Shown: positions 46,400 to 57,696 of the stretch, piece after piece
Position numbering within the stretch: position 1 is the first letter of the stretch
How the letters are laid out: each line of letters starts with the position of its first letter
Assembly: GCA_020161145.1 (NCBI GenBank)
Contig: JAIUPQ010000001.1
Location: 496,001-560,000 of the forward strand
DNA: 64,000 nt
Direction of reading: 5' to 3'
Source of the DNA: Pseudomonadota bacterium
GTDB taxonomy: Bacteria > Pseudomonadota > Gammaproteobacteria > Burkholderiales > Burkholderiaceae_C
Made by a program: the position numbers and the translations under genes
Notes under the pieces: generated by a model
What the model was told of the DNA's origin: nothing
The model's input: only the letters and a program-made list of their open reading frames with translations
Database searches by the model: none

Positions 46400-46939
46400 A
46401 TGAGCGTCACGCCTCTGTCGCCGCCGGGCAGCACCTCCACCAAGCCCTACCTCATCCGGGCGCTGCACGACTGGTGCACGGACAACGGCTACACGCCGTA
46501 TCTGGCGGTGTTCGTCGATGCCCAGGTGCAGGTGCCGCTGGAGTACGTCAAGAACAGCGAAATCGTGCTCAACGTCGGTTTCGAGGCCACCGGCAGCCTG
46601 GTGCTGGGCAACGAGTACGTGGAGTTCAAGGCCCGCTTTGGCGGGGTGGTGCGTGACATCGTCGTGCCCGTGGACCACGTGCTGGCCATCTACGCCCGCG
46701 AGAACGGCCAGGGCATGGCCTTTCCGCCGCCCAGCAGCGAAGGCGCCGACGTCGGCACACCCATCGGGGTCGGGGCTGGTGTCGGTGCGCCTGCGCGCAG
46801 CGGCGGTCTGCGCCTGGCCACCGAGGACGGCAGCACGGCCGCGCCAGCGCCCAGCGTGACGCCCAAGGCACCTGACGACGAACCACCTCCGCCGCGCCCA
46901 CCTGCCGGCACCCGGCCGACTCTCAAACGGGTCAAATAG
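46400..46939 (+). CDS. sspB: ClpXP protease specificity-enhancing factor SspB
   Basis: Adaptor that delivers ssrA-tagged proteins to ClpXP, 179 residues. The folded core (STKPYLIRALHDWCTDNGYTPYLAVFVD ... GFEATGSLVLGNEYVEFKARFGG) is intact. The long flexible tail (about residues 110-179, Gly/Ala/Pro-rich) ends in RPTLKRVK, a good match to the ClpX-docking tail motif. Begins 3 bp after sspA. Confidence 0.94.
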   Translation: MSVTPLSPPGSTSTKPYLIRALHDWCTDNGYTPYLAVFVDAQVQVPLEYVKNSEIVLNVGFEATGSLVLGNEYVEFKARFGGVVRDIVVPVDHVLAIYARENGQGMAFPPPSSEGADVGTPIGVGAGVGAPARSGGLRLATEDGSTAAPAPSVTPKAPDDEPPPPRPPAGTRPTLKRVK

Positions 46940-46957
46940 AATCCGGCCCGCGCCGTT

Positions 46958-47032
46958 GCCGGCTTAGCTCAGGGGTAGAGCAACCGCCTTGTAAGCGGTA
47001 GGTCATCAGTTCGAATCCGATAGCCGGCACCA
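46958..47032 (+). tRNA. tRNA-Thr (anticodon TGT)
   Basis: A 75-base cloverleaf. Acceptor GCCGGCT (46958-46964) pairs with AGCCGGC (47022-47028); the discriminator is A and CCA is encoded at 47030-47032. The D loop has AGCTCAGGGGTAGAGC, the anticodon loop is CTTGTAA with TGT at 46990-46992, and the T arm contains GTTCGAATCC. Single gene, not in an array; the 3' end abuts the stop codon of the next gene on the other strand. Confidence 0.96.
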
Positions 47033-47341
47033 TCAACTCGGGCGGGGTCGCACCCGCACCTGAATGGGCACCTCGGCAAAACCTTGCGAGGCCAGCGCCA
47101 ATTGCAGGTCGGGCACCAGCAGGCGCAGCTTGGCAGCCACGGCGGTGTTGCCGGCCAGCAGATGCCAGCCCGTTTCGTCCAGCACGCCGTCATGCACCTG
47201 GGCACGCAAGCCGGGTGGCAGCGCCCGGTGCACCACCGCCAGGCGGGCGCGCGACTCGCGCACCCGCGTCAGCAGGCTGCCCAGGGTCGCGTTGGCGGCC
47301 AGCGCCTCGCGCACCGGGCGGGTCAGGGGTTCTCGGCTCAT
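47033..47341 (-). CDS. DUF721 / DciA-like protein
   Basis: Small basic protein of 102 residues related to DciA, a helicase-loading protein of many bacteria lacking DnaC. Features: LGSLLTRVRESRARLAVVHRALPPGLRAQVHDGVLDETGWHLLAGNTAVAAKLRLLVPDLQLAL, with the helix-sheet pattern of the KH-like DUF721 fold and a conserved Trp. Only the DUF721 domain is present, without the extra basic helices of longer DciA proteins. Its location next to secA is typical of betaproteobacteria. The replication role is inferred. Confidence 0.75.
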   Translation of the reverse strand: MSREPLTRPVREALAANATLGSLLTRVRESRARLAVVHRALPPGLRAQVHDGVLDETGWHLLAGNTAVAAKLRLLVPDLQLALASQGFAEVPIQVRVRPRPS

Positions 47342-47361
47342 CGTGGAGCAGGAGTGTAGTC

Positions 47362-48324
47362 ATGCAGATCGTCATCACCGGTGAAAGCGCCGCCACCCGT
47401 GTCCATTACCTGGGGCTGGGTCGCCTTGCGGCGCTGGCTGCCGCCGTGCTGGTGGCGCTGCTGGTGGTGATGGGGCTGCTGTACCACCTGCTGTTCATGA
47501 AGGCGGCGCGCGAGGGCTGGCCCGTGGTCGGCCCCATTTTGCAGGCCGTGGTGCAGGATGAGTTTGCCCAGCGCGACCGCATCATGCGCGAGAACCTCAA
47601 TGCCATGGCCGAGCGCGTGGGCCAGTTGCAAGCCCGGCTGCTGCGCCTGGAGTCCCAGGGCGAGCGCCTGGGCGGCCTGGCCGGCGTGAAGATCGAGCCT
47701 CAGGCGCCAGGCAGCAGCGCCTCGGCCGCCGCGCGCGGCGGCAAGGGTGGCCCCTGGGTGTCGCCGTTGGCGCTGAACCAGCCCACGCTGGGCGGGCTGC
47801 ACCTGGCGGTGGACGCGCTGGACATCGAGGCCGAGCACCAGGCCGACGTGTTGACACTGATCGAGTCGCGCCTGTTCGAGTCCCGGCTCGACAGCCTGAT
47901 GGTGCCCAGTACCCGGCCGGTGGACGGCATGGTGGGCTCGGGCTTCGGGTTTCGCAGCGACCCGTTCACCGGCCGCTCGGCGCTGCACACCGGGCTGGAC
48001 TTTCCGGCCGATACCGGCACCCCGGTTTTTGCCGCCGCCAATGGCATGGTGCAGACCGTGGAGTGGCATCCGCAGTATGGTCAGATGCTGGAGATCGACC
48101 ATGGCAAAGGGCTGGTCACGCGCTACGCCCACCTGTCGCGCGCGCTGGTCAGGCAGGGGGCGCTGGTGCGGCGCGGCCAGAACGTGGCGCAGGTGGGCAA
48201 CACCGGCCGCTCCACCGGGCCGCATCTGCACTTCGAGGTGCTGATCGAGGGCGTGCCGCAGAACCCTCAGCGCTTTTTGGCCGGCGGCCCTGGTGAGCCG
48301 GTGGCGCAGAAGTCCAAACGCTAA
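47362..48324 (+). CDS. M23-family peptidase (LytM domain), membrane-anchored
   Basis: Envelope protein of 320 residues: cytoplasmic tail, one membrane helix (AALAAAVLVALLVVMGLLYHLLF), a coiled coil (about 70-115) and a LytM/M23 domain with HTGLDFPADTGTPV and the zinc motif HLHFEV. Both His pairs of the active site are present (HxxxD in HTGLD and HLH), so it may be an active endopeptidase rather than an EnvC-like activator. AGGAG lies 8 bp before the ATG. Divergent from the DciA-like gene and followed by secA. Confidence 0.9.
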   Translation: MQIVITGESAATRVHYLGLGRLAALAAAVLVALLVVMGLLYHLLFMKAAREGWPVVGPILQAVVQDEFAQRDRIMRENLNAMAERVGQLQARLLRLESQGERLGGLAGVKIEPQAPGSSASAAARGGKGGPWVSPLALNQPTLGGLHLAVDALDIEAEHQADVLTLIESRLFESRLDSLMVPSTRPVDGMVGSGFGFRSDPFTGRSALHTGLDFPADTGTPVFAAANGMVQTVEWHPQYGQMLEIDHGKGLVTRYAHLSRALVRQGALVRRGQNVAQVGNTGRSTGPHLHFEVLIEGVPQNPQRFLAGGPGEPVAQKSKR

Positions 48325-48357
48325 AATCAACCGTTTATACAAATCAGCCAGCGCTTC

Positions 48358-51093
<2,736 letters not shown>

Positions 51094-51142
51094 ATATGTG
51101 ACGAATTGCGCGCCAATCGAGGTGCGCTCCCCCTTTCAGGTG

Positions 51143-51160
51143 ATGCAGTTTTAACTGCAT
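51143..51160. repeat. palindrome downstream of secA
   Basis: ATGCAGTT and AACTGCAT flank a TT centre, a perfect 8-bp dyad in the 150-bp gap between secA and the next small gene. A second small hairpin (GTCGC-N6-GCGAC) follows at 51187-51202. Without a good T tract it may be an operator or weak terminator; the rest of the gap shows nothing. Confidence 0.4.
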
Positions 51161-51243
51161 TTGGCAACATTCAGTCTGCCAGCCGGTCGCTGCCTAGCGA
51201 CTTGTTCGTCCGCCACATCGGCGCCTGAAAGTAGGCCTTCGTC

Positions 51244-51438
51244 ATGACTGAATTCCACCCATCCCGCTTCGCTGAAACGCTGCAGACCGAAATGGCCGTC
51301 TGGGCGCCGCCCATGACAGCGGCCGAGCGCGACATGGAATCCCTGCGCCGCAGCGCCACCCGGCTCGTCCACGGCGCGCTGCTGCTGGCGTTTGCCGCGC
51401 TGGCCGCCTCCTACGTCTGGTACGCCTGGCTGCACTGA
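51244..51438 (+). CDS. small single-pass membrane protein, unknown function
   Basis: A 64-residue protein with no recognised family. The first 40 residues are polar and helical ([39 protein letters not shown]); the last 24 form one membrane helix ([24 protein letters not shown]). An ATG start, a gene-like codon pattern and a terminator 44 bp past the stop support it. It lies between secA and argJ. Confidence 0.6.
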   Translation: MTEFHPSRFAETLQTEMAVWAPPMTAAERDMESLRRSATRLVHGALLLAFAALAASYVWYAWLH

Positions 51439-51443
51439 CGCCC

Positions 51444-51510
51444 TAAAATCCGGTTGGCCTCGTGCCTGTCACGAGGTCTTTACGGCGGCTGACCCCAGCC
51501 GCCGTTTTTT
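51444..51510 (+). terminator. leader hairpin plus rho-independent terminator before argJ
   Basis: After a TAAAAT box (51444-51449) come a 7-bp hairpin CCTCGTG/CACGAGG (51458-51476) and then a strong terminator: ACGGCGGCTG (51482-51491), loop ACCC, CAGCCGCCGT (51496-51505) and T6 (51505-51510). It can end transcription of the small upstream gene. If the TAAAAT box is a promoter, the same sequence would make a 60-nt leader RNA before argJ, which starts at 51551. Confidence 0.75.
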
Positions 51511-51550
51511 ATGCCCGCGCCCGATTCGCGCCCCCACCGGAGATTCCTCG

Positions 51551-52765
51551 ATGACCGACCCCGTCCAAACCCTGTTGCCCGTGCCCGGCGTGCGCCTGGG
51601 CGTGGCCGAGGCCGGTATCCGCAAGGCGAATCGCAAAGACCTGGTCGTGCTGGCGCTGGATGCGGGCAGCCACGTGGCCGGCGTGTTCACGCAAAACCGC
51701 TTTGCCGCCGCCCCCATTCAGGTCTGCCGCACGCATCTGGCTGCCACCACCGCCATCCGTGCGCTGGTCATCAACACCGGCAACGCCAACGCCGGCACCG
51801 GCGCCAGCGGCCTGGCGCACGCCCAGCGCATGTGCACGGCGCTGGCACCGCTGCTGGGCGTGGCGGCTGGTGCGGTGCTGCCGTTTTCTACCGGCGTCAT
51901 CATGGAGCCGCTGCCCATCGATCGCGTGGAAGCGGGCCTGCCGGCGGCCGTGGCCGACCTGGCGCCGGGCCACTGGCTGCGCGCCGCCGAAGGCATCATG
52001 ACCACCGACACCCGGCCCAAGGCCGCCTCGCGTCAGGTGGTCATTGGCGGCGTGCCCGTCACCGTCACCGGCATCGCCAAAGGCGCCGGCATGATCCGCC
52101 CCAACATGGCCACCATGCTGGGTTTCATCGCCACCGACGCCGTCGTGGCGCCCGAGCTGCTGCACCCGCTGCTGCGCGACGTGGCCGACGAGACCTTCAA
52201 CCGCATCACCGTGGATGGTGACACCTCCACCAACGACGCGCTGATCCTCGTCGCCACCGGCCAGGCCGCCCATCCGCCCATCACCGCACTGGACAGCATG
52301 GGCGCCCTGCAATTGCGTGCGGCGGTGCAGGCGGTGGCGCAGGAGCTGGCGTTTGCCATCGTGCGCGACGGCGAAGGTGCCAGCAAATTCATCACCGTGC
52401 GCGTCGAGGGGGGCGCCAGCGACGCCGAATGCCGGGCCGTGGGCTACGCCATCGCCCACTCGCCGCTGGTCAAGACGGCCTTCTTTGCCAGCGACCCCAA
52501 CCTGGGCCGCATCCTGGCCGCCGTGGGCTATGCCGGCATCGCCGACCTGGACGTGGCGCGCGTGGACCTCTATCTGGACGACGTCCACGTGGTGCAGGGC
52601 GGTGGCCGTCACCCGGCCTACCAGGAGGCCGATGGCCAGCGCGTGATGCAGCAGGCCGACATCACCATCCGCGTGCAACTGAACCGGGGCGAGGCGGTCG
52701 GCAGCATCTGGACCTGCGACCTCTCGCTGGACTACGTGCGCATCAACGCCGACTACCGCAGTTGA
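51551..52765 (+). CDS. argJ: bifunctional glutamate N-acetyltransferase / amino-acid acetyltransferase ArgJ
   Basis: Transfers acetyl from N-acetylornithine to glutamate in the arginine cycle. 404 residues. The self-cleavage region [20 protein letters not shown] contains the Thr that becomes the nucleophile after the precursor splits; N-terminal [11 protein letters not shown] and C-terminal [16 protein letters not shown] are also typical. ATG at 51551 follows a strong terminator by 40 bp, so it needs its own promoter between them or readthrough. Confidence 0.95.
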   Translation: MTDPVQTLLPVPGVRLGVAEAGIRKANRKDLVVLALDAGSHVAGVFTQNRFAAAPIQVCRTHLAATTAIRALVINTGNANAGTGASGLAHAQRMCTALAPLLGVAAGAVLPFSTGVIMEPLPIDRVEAGLPAAVADLAPGHWLRAAEGIMTTDTRPKAASRQVVIGGVPVTVTGIAKGAGMIRPNMATMLGFIATDAVVAPELLHPLLRDVADETFNRITVDGDTSTNDALILVATGQAAHPPITALDSMGALQLRAAVQAVAQELAFAIVRDGEGASKFITVRVEGGASDAECRAVGYAIAHSPLVKTAFFASDPNLGRILAAVGYAGIADLDVARVDLYLDDVHVVQGGGRHPAYQEADGQRVMQQADITIRVQLNRGEAVGSIWTCDLSLDYVRINADYRS

Positions 52766-52777
52766 GCGCGGCCAGCT

Positions 52778-53338
52778 TCAGGCCGAGGGCTGCAGCACCG
52801 GCAGCGTCTGGCCGTTGGGCAGGGTGCGGAACGGGCCCAGCAGCGTGGCGCCCTCCGACATGCGCAGCCTGCTGGCAAACAAGGTGCCGGTGGAGATGCC
52901 GCTGGCGGCAATGAACACCGTGCCCTGGCATTCCAGCGTTGAGGCCGTGTCGCGCGGGTCGGCGTCGTCGCCCAGGCGGCCCAGCAGGTAGACGTCGCCC
53001 AGCACCCGCCAGTGGCCGCTGAGCTGGCCGCTGCCCCAGATCACCAGCGGCCCGGCCACCTCGCCCTTGCCGGTCAGCCGGCCCTGCAGCAGCACGCCAC
53101 CACGGAACTGGATGTCGCCGGCCAGCTCAGAACCGGTGGCCACCCGGTTCACAATATTGAGCCGGCGCGGATCCAGCACCAGCGTCTGCGCGGCCGGGCT
53201 GCCGGCGGCACCCGCCTCGCTGCCGGGCAGCGGGGGCTCGATGCCAAACGGCACGTGCAGCGCGTCCCCCACCACCGGCACGCCGGACAGGTTCTCGGCA
53301 TCTGCACCCATAGAAGAAGAAAGGTCGGGCGTATTCAT
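52778..53338 (-). CDS. bactofilin-like polymer-forming protein
   Basis: Protein of 186 residues. After a disordered first 70 residues comes a right-handed beta-helix pattern with short Gly/Val/Leu rungs (IQFRGGVLLQGRLTGKGEVAGPLVIWGSGQLSGHWRVLGDVYLLGRLG), as in bactofilins and related polymer-forming cytoskeletal proteins. The rungs are fewer than in typical bactofilins, so the assignment is moderate. Divergent from the MFS gene by 9 bp. Confidence 0.6.
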   Translation of the reverse strand: MNTPDLSSSMGADAENLSGVPVVGDALHVPFGIEPPLPGSEAGAAGSPAAQTLVLDPRRLNIVNRVATGSELAGDIQFRGGVLLQGRLTGKGEVAGPLVIWGSGQLSGHWRVLGDVYLLGRLGDDADPRDTASTLECQGTVFIAASGISTGTLFASRLRMSEGATLLGPFRTLPNGQTLPVLQPSA

Positions 53339-53347
53339 CGCCCCATT

Positions 53348-54643
53348 ATGAAAGCTCTCCTTGCGCCCGGCAGCCTGCTGCGCGATGCGATTTACCGGCG
53401 GCTGTGGACGTCCATCCTCATCTCCTCGCTGGGTGGCCAGATCACCTTGCTGGCCTTGCCGCTGACGGCGGCCGTGCTGCTGCACGCCAGCCCCACGCAG
53501 ATGGGCTGGCTCACGGCGCTGGAGCTGACCCCGTTCTTGCTGCTCTCGCTGCCCGGCGGCGTGTGGCTGGACCGCGTGCGCAAGCTGCCCGTCTACGTCG
53601 TTGGCGAACTGGCGCTGGCCGTGGGCGTGGCCTCGGTGCCGCTGGCCTGGGCGCTGGGCTGGCTGCACATGGAGTGGCTGTACGTGCTGGCGCTGTTGAT
53701 CGGCACCGTCTACACCCTCTCGGGCTCGGCCGCGCAAATCGTGCTCACCCAGGTGGTGCCGCGCGAGCGGCTGGTCGAGGCGCACGCCAAGAACGCGCTG
53801 GCCTCATCGGGCGCCGAGGTGGCGGGCCCCGGCCTGGCCGGCGCCCTCATCAAAATGGTGGGCGCGCCGCTGGCGCTGCTGATCGACGCCGCGCTGCTGC
53901 TGGCTTCGGCCGCCATCTTGCGCGGCGTGCGGGTGCGTGAGGAAGGCCTGCCCCCGCCTGGCAAGCTGTGGCACGGCTTTGTGCGCGACATGCGCGCCGG
54001 CCTGACCTTTGTGCGCGGTGAGCCGCTGCTGGTCACCATGGCCCTCTTTGCCGGCGGCTGGCAGATGTGCTGGCATGCCGTCACCGTGGTGCAAATCCTC
54101 TTTGCCACCCGCACCCTGGGCATGAGCGAGCAGGCCGTGGGCCTGGCCTACGTGGCGCTGGGCGTGGGCACCGTGGGCGCCAGCGTCTTGGGCCACCGCC
54201 TCAGTGCCCGCATCGGCCCCGGCCCCTGCATGGCGCTGGGCATGGGCCTCACGGGCCTGGGCTGGGGCGTGGGCGCCGCCGTGCCGGCCGGCCCGGCGGG
54301 GGTGGCCGCCTTCGGCCTCATGCTGCTGGCCTTTGGCGCCGGCGCGGTGCTGCTCTTCATCAACTTCATCTCACTGCGCCAGGCCGTCACGCCGCCTCAT
54401 CTGCTGGGGCGCATGACCAGCACCATGCGCTGGCTCATCCTGCTGCCTGCTGCGCCCGGCGCATTGGGCGGCGGCTGGATCGGCGAGCACCTGAGCCTGC
54501 GCACCACGCTGAGCGTGGCTGCCGTGCTGGCGCTGCTGCTGGCGTTTGCAGCCTGGCGCCACCCGGTGCTGAACGCCGTGCGCACCCTGCCCAAACTGGC
54601 GGAGCCGCCGCCGGGGGCGGTAGGGGAGGAGTTGCTGACGTAG
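53348..54643 (+). CDS. MFS transporter (enterobactin-exporter-like)
   Basis: Twelve-segment major facilitator of 431 residues. N-terminal LWTSILISSLGGQITLLALPLTAAVLLHASPTQMGWLTALE and the GGVWLDRVRKLPV loop are typical of the MFS_3 (EntS-like) exporter family; the second half has SEQAVGLAYVALGVGTVGASVLG. A siderophore or drug role is an inference from family only. No siderophore genes are in the window. Confidence 0.88.
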   Translation: MKALLAPGSLLRDAIYRRLWTSILISSLGGQITLLALPLTAAVLLHASPTQMGWLTALELTPFLLLSLPGGVWLDRVRKLPVYVVGELALAVGVASVPLAWALGWLHMEWLYVLALLIGTVYTLSGSAAQIVLTQVVPRERLVEAHAKNALASSGAEVAGPGLAGALIKMVGAPLALLIDAALLLASAAILRGVRVREEGLPPPGKLWHGFVRDMRAGLTFVRGEPLLVTMALFAGGWQMCWHAVTVVQILFATRTLGMSEQAVGLAYVALGVGTVGASVLGHRLSARIGPGPCMALGMGLTGLGWGVGAAVPAGPAGVAAFGLMLLAFGAGAVLLFINFISLRQAVTPPHLLGRMTSTMRWLILLPAAPGALGGGWIGEHLSLRTTLSVAAVLALLLAFAAWRHPVLNAVRTLPKLAEPPPGAVGEELLT

Positions 54644-54645
54644 GC

Positions 54646-55077
54646 TCAGATCAGATGCAATGCCGCTTCGCCGCCCATCACGGCGCGAGGCGACAACTTG
54701 CGATCGAAGGTAGCCAGCATGCCGCCATGTGCGACCGCCAGTGCCAACAAATGGGTGTCGGTGAGTTGGGCGTGGTCCAGCAGTCGCTCGGCATCGATGC
54801 GCTCGGTATCGGCCAGGCTGACCGGGTCTGTCCAGAAGCGATGACCAGGCAGTGCGCGCAGTTGCCGCAGCAGGGGCATGACCGCTACGGGGGAGCCGGG
54901 CGAGCCCGGATAGCGAGGGTTGCCCACGATGCGCAGCAGGCCCATTTCGGTCAGGGCGCAACTGGCCCAGGCTTTGTGGCCCAGGTCGGCAAACCAGTGG
55001 TGAGCGGTGTCGTGATGCACGTGCGTCGGGTCCACCAGCGCGATCAACACATTCACATCCAGCAGGAACGGCCTCAT
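54646..55077 (-). CDS. PIN-domain ribonuclease toxin (VapC-like)
   Basis: Toxin of 143 residues. The acidic PIN site is present: Asp in FLLDVNVLIALVD, Glu in SCALTEMGLLRI, and two Asp in LTDTHLLALAVAHGGMLATFDRKL. It overlaps the antitoxin stop by 4 bp (ATGA), the usual layout, and would be an RNase, most likely cleaving tRNA. Ends 3 bp before the MFS gene on the other strand. Confidence 0.9.
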   Translation of the reverse strand: MRPFLLDVNVLIALVDPTHVHHDTAHHWFADLGHKAWASCALTEMGLLRIVGNPRYPGSPGSPVAVMPLLRQLRALPGHRFWTDPVSLADTERIDAERLLDHAQLTDTHLLALAVAHGGMLATFDRKLSPRAVMGGEAALHLI

Positions 55078-55301
55078 TCGTCGCGCAGGGCGTTCACCAA
55101 CTCCAGCGTGATCGGCGTGGTGGATGGGTCTTGTCTCACCAAAAGTGGCACGCCGTTGCGGGTGGCTGCTGGATTGGTTTCGCGCTGCAGGCCGCGGCGG
55201 GCCAGTTGCGACACCATTTCACCCAAGCTGGCACCCTGCCGTGCGGCAAGGCTGCGGGCAGCATGCAGGATGTCGTCGTCTAGAGTCAGGGTGGTGCGCA
55301 T
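55074..55301 (-). CDS. ribbon-helix-helix antitoxin (VapB-like)
   Basis: Antitoxin of 75 residues. The first 45 residues (RTTLTLDDDILHAARSLAARQGASLGEMVSQLARRGLQ) form a ribbon-helix-helix DNA-binding domain; the last 30 are an extended toxin-binding tail. A TACAAT box (minus strand 55313-55308) ends 6 bp before the ATG, so the transcript would be leaderless and the operator probably overlaps it. Confidence 0.85.
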   Translation of the reverse strand: MRTTLTLDDDILHAARSLAARQGASLGEMVSQLARRGLQRETNPAATRNGVPLLVRQDPSTTPITLELVNALRDE

Positions 55302-55344
55302 GCCGACATTGTAGTGTTGATGTCCAGCATCGCGCATCTGATGC

Positions 55345-55860
55345 TTACCCCAACCCACCCGTCAGCAGCAAATACCCCGGCACCCATCCCGTCAGCACGC
55401 CCTGGGCCAGGGTGACGGCGCCGGTGAGTTTGGCGATGGGTTTTTGCAGCGTCAGCAGCACGAAGAACATCAGCCACAGCACCGCCCAGGCGGCCCAGCA
55501 CCAGGCCAGCCAGATGTCGGCCGTGGTGGTGGCGGCGTGGAAGCTGTCCAGCGCTACCGGGACCACCGTCAGCGCCACGAAGAGGCTGAACCAGCCCAGG
55601 CCGCGCCCATCGGCGCCGTTGTAGCGGTTGGCCGCCACCCACAGGTAGGTCAGCGTGAACAGCAGCGTCAGCGCCGCGCCTTTGATGGAGGCGGCATCGG
55701 CCGTGGGCCCGAAAGCCGAATGCCAGGCCACCGCCCCGCTGACCAGGCCCACGAACACGTTGACGACTGCAATCTCCTTGTCGCCAATGCGCCCCATCAG
55801 CCACAACCCGTTGAGGCACAACACAGCCCCCACCCACAACAACGCAAGTCCTAACAGCAT
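55345..55860 (-). CDS. amiS: AmiS/UreI-family amide or urea channel
   Basis: Inner-membrane channel of 171 residues with six hydrophobic helices, starting LLGLALLWVGAVLCLNGLWLMGRI, a hallmark of the AmiS/UreI family, and containing ALTLLFTLTYLWVAANRYNGADGRGLGWFSLFVAL. Members pass short-chain amides or urea. It lies downstream of the formamidase genes on the same strand, which fits uptake of formamide or acetamide. Confidence 0.88.
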   Translation of the reverse strand: MLLGLALLWVGAVLCLNGLWLMGRIGDKEIAVVNVFVGLVSGAVAWHSAFGPTADAASIKGAALTLLFTLTYLWVAANRYNGADGRGLGWFSLFVALTVVPVALDSFHAATTTADIWLAWCWAAWAVLWLMFFVLLTLQKPIAKLTGAVTLAQGVLTGWVPGYLLLTGGLG

Positions 55861-55942
55861 GGCGTTCTCCTCAACAACCGTCGCAGTACCACCCCCAACC
55901 CAGCGACTGCCGTGGATCCGGCTTAGCCGGTCCACCAGCAGT

Positions 55943-55958
55943 GCCCCCAGAAGGGGGC
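55943..55958 (-). terminator. GC hairpin between fmdB and amiS
   Basis: GCCCCC and GGGGGC pair over an AGAA loop, with a neighbouring GCGATCGC palindrome, in the 130-bp gap between fmdB and amiS. No T tract on either side, so it may reduce rather than end transcription into amiS. Confidence 0.4.
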
Positions 55959-55990
55959 GCGATCTGCGATCGCGTAGGGGGTGATCTCAT

Positions 55991-56332
55991 CTAATGCGAA
56001 ATCATCCAGGGCCGCGCGCTGGGGAAGCTCTTGGCCCCCGCCGGGCTGACGGCCGTGCGGCTGCCTGCGCCCGGCTTGCAGCAACCGCAGCCGGCCGGGT
56101 GGCGCAGCCGCTGGTAGCTGCCCGAATGCTGCGGCGCATGCGCCGAGCGCTCGTTGACGGCAAAGGCCGCGCGGCGCGCGCTGGGCATGGTGGCCAGGTG
56201 CGGCGTGCTCAGCCAGGCCCGCACGGCGGGCGCCGCGCAGTGAGGGCAGGGCAGGGGCACATCGCGCTCGGCCACCGCGCGGCGCGCGTCGAACGGGCCG
56301 CAGGCGGGGCACAGGTAGTCGTAGAGCGGCAT
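55991..56332 (-). CDS. fmdB: FmdB-type zinc-ribbon protein
   Basis: Small protein of 113 residues. Zinc ribbon MPLYDYLCPACGPFDARRAVAERDVPLPCPHC (Cys pairs about 20 residues apart), which in FmdB proteins is thought to regulate amidase expression, followed by a longer tail with another Cys group (GCGCCKPG). The start lies 1 bp after the fmdA stop, so it is co-transcribed and probably coupled. Confidence 0.85.
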   Translation of the reverse strand: MPLYDYLCPACGPFDARRAVAERDVPLPCPHCAAPAVRAWLSTPHLATMPSARRAAFAVNERSAHAPQHSGSYQRLRHPAGCGCCKPGAGSRTAVSPAGAKSFPSARPWMISH

Positions 56333-56333
56333 G

Positions 56334-57563
56334 TCACTTGTCCGGTGACAGCGGCATGTCCACCGAGCCGTCCAGGTGTTTCTTCGGGCCGGCGTTGCTG
56401 GGGTTGATGTCGAACCCGAAGATCTGGGTCGGCAGCCACAGCGTGGCGCAGGCATTGGGGATGTCCACCACGCCGCTGATGTGGCCCTGCACCGGCGCCA
56501 CGCCCAGGATGGAGTGGGCCTGGGCCCGCGAGTAACCGAACTTGGTCAGGTACTCGATGGCGTTGAGGCAGGCCTGCCGGTAGGCGATGTGCACGTCCAG
56601 GTAATGCTGTTTGCCGTGCTCGTCCACCGAGATGCCTTCGAAGATCAGGTAGTCGTTGTAGTTGGGCGTGATGGGGCTGGGCTTGAAGATGGGGTTCTTG
56701 ATGCCGTACTTGGCCATGCCGCCCTTGAGCAGCGAGACGCGCATGTGCACCCAGCCGGCCATCTCGATGGCGCCGCAGAAGGTGATCTCGCCGTCGCCCT
56801 GGCTGAAGTGCAGGTCGCCCACCGAGAGGCCGGCGCCGTCCACGTAGACGGGGAAGAAGATCTTCGAGCCGCGCGAGAGGTCTTTGATGTCGCAGTTGCC
56901 GCCGTGCTCACGCGGCGGCACGGTGCGGGCGCCTTCGGCGGCGGCCTTGTCGCGCGCGCTACCGGTCATCTTGCCCATGTGGGCGGTGCCGGCCGAGGGC
57001 GGCGCGGCCAACGGCGGCACGCGCTCGGGGTCGGTGGCGATGAAGGCCAGCTCGCGCTGGTTCCAGGTGTCCAGCAGCTTGCGGCTGGGCAGGCAGCCGA
57101 TGAGGCCGGGGTGGATCAGACCGGCAAACTCCACGCCCGGCACGTGGCGCGAGCGGGTCATCAGGCCGTGGATGTCCCAGATCGACTTTTGCGCCTGCGG
57201 GAAGTGGTCGGTCAGAAAGCCGCCGCCGTTCTTCTTGCTGAAAAAGCCGTTGAAGCCCCACAGGCTTTCGGGCTTGGCGCCCACGTCCAGCAGGTCCACC
57301 ACCAGCAGGTCGCCCGGCTCGGCGCCTTTGACGCCCACAGGGCCCGACAGGTAGTGCACGGTGGTCAGGTCGATGTCGCGCACGTCGTCGGCGCTGTCGT
57401 TGTTCTTGATGTAGCCGCCGGTCCAGTCGTAGGTTTCCAGCACGAACTCGTCACCGGGGTTGACCCAGACGGCCATGGGGATGTCCGGGTGCCAGCGGTT
57501 GTGCACCTGCGGGTTGCTGGGGGCGGGCTTGTTCAGATCGACGCGAATCAAGGTCTCGGCCAT
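56334..57563 (-). CDS. fmdA: formamidase (acetamidase/formamidase family)
   Basis: Amidase of 409 residues that hydrolyses formamide (or acetamide) to ammonia and the acid. Family markers: VHNRWHPDIPMAVWVNPGDEFVLETYDWTGG, ARTVPPREHGGNCDIKDLSRGS, VGDLHFSQGDGEITFCGAIEM and GVAPVQGHISGVVDIPNACATLWLP. GGAGGA lies 6 bp upstream of the ATG. First gene of fmdA-fmdB-(amiS), divergent from a truncated transporter-like gene. Confidence 0.93.
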   Translation of the reverse strand: MAETLIRVDLNKPAPSNPQVHNRWHPDIPMAVWVNPGDEFVLETYDWTGGYIKNNDSADDVRDIDLTTVHYLSGPVGVKGAEPGDLLVVDLLDVGAKPESLWGFNGFFSKKNGGGFLTDHFPQAQKSIWDIHGLMTRSRHVPGVEFAGLIHPGLIGCLPSRKLLDTWNQRELAFIATDPERVPPLAAPPSAGTAHMGKMTGSARDKAAAEGARTVPPREHGGNCDIKDLSRGSKIFFPVYVDGAGLSVGDLHFSQGDGEITFCGAIEMAGWVHMRVSLLKGGMAKYGIKNPIFKPSPITPNYNDYLIFEGISVDEHGKQHYLDVHIAYRQACLNAIEYLTKFGYSRAQAHSILGVAPVQGHISGVVDIPNACATLWLPTQIFGFDINPSNAGPKKHLDGSVDMPLSPDK

Positions 57564-57696
57564 GGTGGGCTCCTCCGGGGCTGTGCGGTGGGTGATGCCC
57601 CATGGTGCGGGCGCCTGCGCCGTCGGCCAATACGCGAATCGGCGTAGGGGTTGTCCCGCCATCGCGCGGCGGCGCCGGCTTTGCATACTCGGGCGC

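Noticed and set aside
46958..47032. tRNA-Thr considered as an island insertion site
   Set aside because: Both flanks are housekeeping genes and no repeat of the tRNA 3' end or integrase is seen nearby.
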